NCBI RefSeq assembly: GCF_000702265.1
Contig: NZ_KL370880.1
Location: forward strand, 434,001 to 498,000
Source: Butyrivibrio sp. NC2002
GTDB taxonomy: Bacteria; Bacillota; Clostridia; Lachnospirales; Lachnospiraceae
DNA: 64,000 bases
Direction: 5' to 3'
The position numbers were made by a program, and so were the translations under genes. The first letter of the stretch is position 1; the number at the start of each line of letters is the position of its first letter. This document shows, piece after piece, positions 63,493 to 64,000 of this stretch. The notes under the pieces were generated by a model. The model searched no databases. It was not told the origin of the DNA and saw nothing but the letters and a program-made list of their open reading frames with translations.

Positions 63493-63702
63493 GTAAGTGG
63501 CTAAATTTGAGTAGAAATAATCACTTCAGAAAAATAAAATAGACTTTGGATGTTTTGGGAAAAATGTCAAAATAATCAAGTTTTTTGGGTGTAAAAGCAA
63601 AGATTTGTGAATAAATTTAAATTATTATAATAACTGTATTTTATGATGTGGAAAAAATGCACATAAAAATGTCAATAATCGTTTTTTTACGGAGGTTACA
63701 GA

Positions 63703-64000
63703 ATGGAACTTAGAACAGCAGCATCTCCCAAGGATGCAAAATATTATGATACTACAAGACTCAGAGATGAATTTCTGATCGATGATCTTTTTATGCCTAA
63801 TGAGATAAAGCTGGTATACAGCCATATTGACAGGATCATCACAGGCTCAGCAGTACCTGTAAAAGGTGAGCTTGTCCTCACAGCAGGTGATGAGCTAAGA
63901 GCAGAATACTTCCTTCAGAGAAGAGAGATGGGTGTTATCAACATAGGCGGAGACGGCATCATAACAATCGATGGAAAGGAATATGAAGTTGGCTACAAGA
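63703..64000 (+). CDS. kduI: 5-keto-4-deoxyuronate isomerase, 5' part
   Basis: 99 codons to the window edge, starting at ATG with ACGGAGG upstream. ELRTAASPKDAKYYDTTRLR, FLIDDLF and GGDGIITIDGKEYEVGYK are KduI features. It isomerises the unsaturated uronate product of pectin lyases. Its presence points to a plant-polymer degrading lifestyle. Confidence 0.93.
   Translation, partial: MELRTAASPKDAKYYDTTRLRDEFLIDDLFMPNEIKLVYSHIDRIITGSAVPVKGELVLTAGDELRAEYFLQRREMGVINIGGDGIITIDGKEYEVGYK

Overview
The window looks like chromosomal DNA of a flagellated, low-GC anaerobe of the Clostridia, most likely Lachnospiraceae (Butyrivibrio or Pseudobutyrivibrio type). This is an inference from gene content: a CIRCE operator, a Gram-positive type SOS box, a tryptophan T-box, BspA-like leucine-rich proteins, a TGS-domain nucleoside kinase, a long PRPP synthetase, a flagellar hook gene and, at the right edge, kduI of pectin breakdown. 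Most genes are ordinary chromosomal ones. The accessory material is concentrated at 25.1-25.8, 28.3, 30.7-31.1, 34.95, 49.7-50.1 and 51.5-52.9 kb.

Layout. 0-2.3 kb: TrpXYZ-type ABC importer (binding protein cut by the window edge). 2.4-7.1 kb: cassette of a leucine-rich-repeat protein, a metallopeptidase-like/VWA protein and a MoxR-type AAA+ ATPase, then a secreted protein. 7.2-11.7 kb: GGDEF-EAL protein, DUF1858 protein, and on the minus strand a TetM/EF-G-like GTPase fused to a YacP/Rae1-like NYN nuclease domain, then tRNA-Pro(AGG). 12-18 kb: CAP-domain secreted protein, cysE, flgE behind a probable sigma-28 promoter and structured leader, and a CIRCE-controlled mecA-like gene with a ureohydrolase and a small membrane protein. 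18-24.8 kb: T-box and the trp operon in the order D-C-(F-B fusion)-A-E-G. 24.9-25.1 kb: two tRNA-Leu genes.

25-35 kb is patchy. It holds a GC-rich hairpin block, 169-bp tandem repeats, a GNAT remnant, an XRE/TPR regulator with an MFS exporter, a vitamin B6 salvage operon (kinase, ECF S component, radical SAM protein), SOS-controlled dinD, a BspA-like protein, a Nudix hydrolase and a CapA-like protein. 35-42.1 kb: prs, then a divergent five-gene dlt-like operon that also carries a PLP decarboxylase. 42.3-49.5 kb: trpS, a TRIC-type channel, a large lipoprotein, a HAD phosphatase, an AlkD-like protein, and a P-loop kinase/two-GNAT operon. 49.5-53 kb: inverted copies of the 169-bp repeat, a condensation-like acyltransferase, a REP-flanked RAYT transposase and tRNA-Leu(AAG). 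53-64 kb: tdk, small proteins, the dgt-dnaG-rpoD-trmK-nucleoside kinase run, a secreted trypsin-like protease, rnpB and the start of kduI.

How parts may work together. Tryptophan supply (possible importer, T-box-controlled synthesis, trpS) is spread over the window. Envelope chemistry (dlt-like operon, CAP, BspA and lipoprotein genes) is the other large theme. The observations most worth a second look are the dlt-like operon with its decarboxylase, the flgE leader whose promoter lies inside the 5' arm of a terminator-like helix and which carries a near-consensus CsrA hairpin, the GTPase-nuclease fusion, and the hairpin-rich repeat families beside a RAYT transposase.
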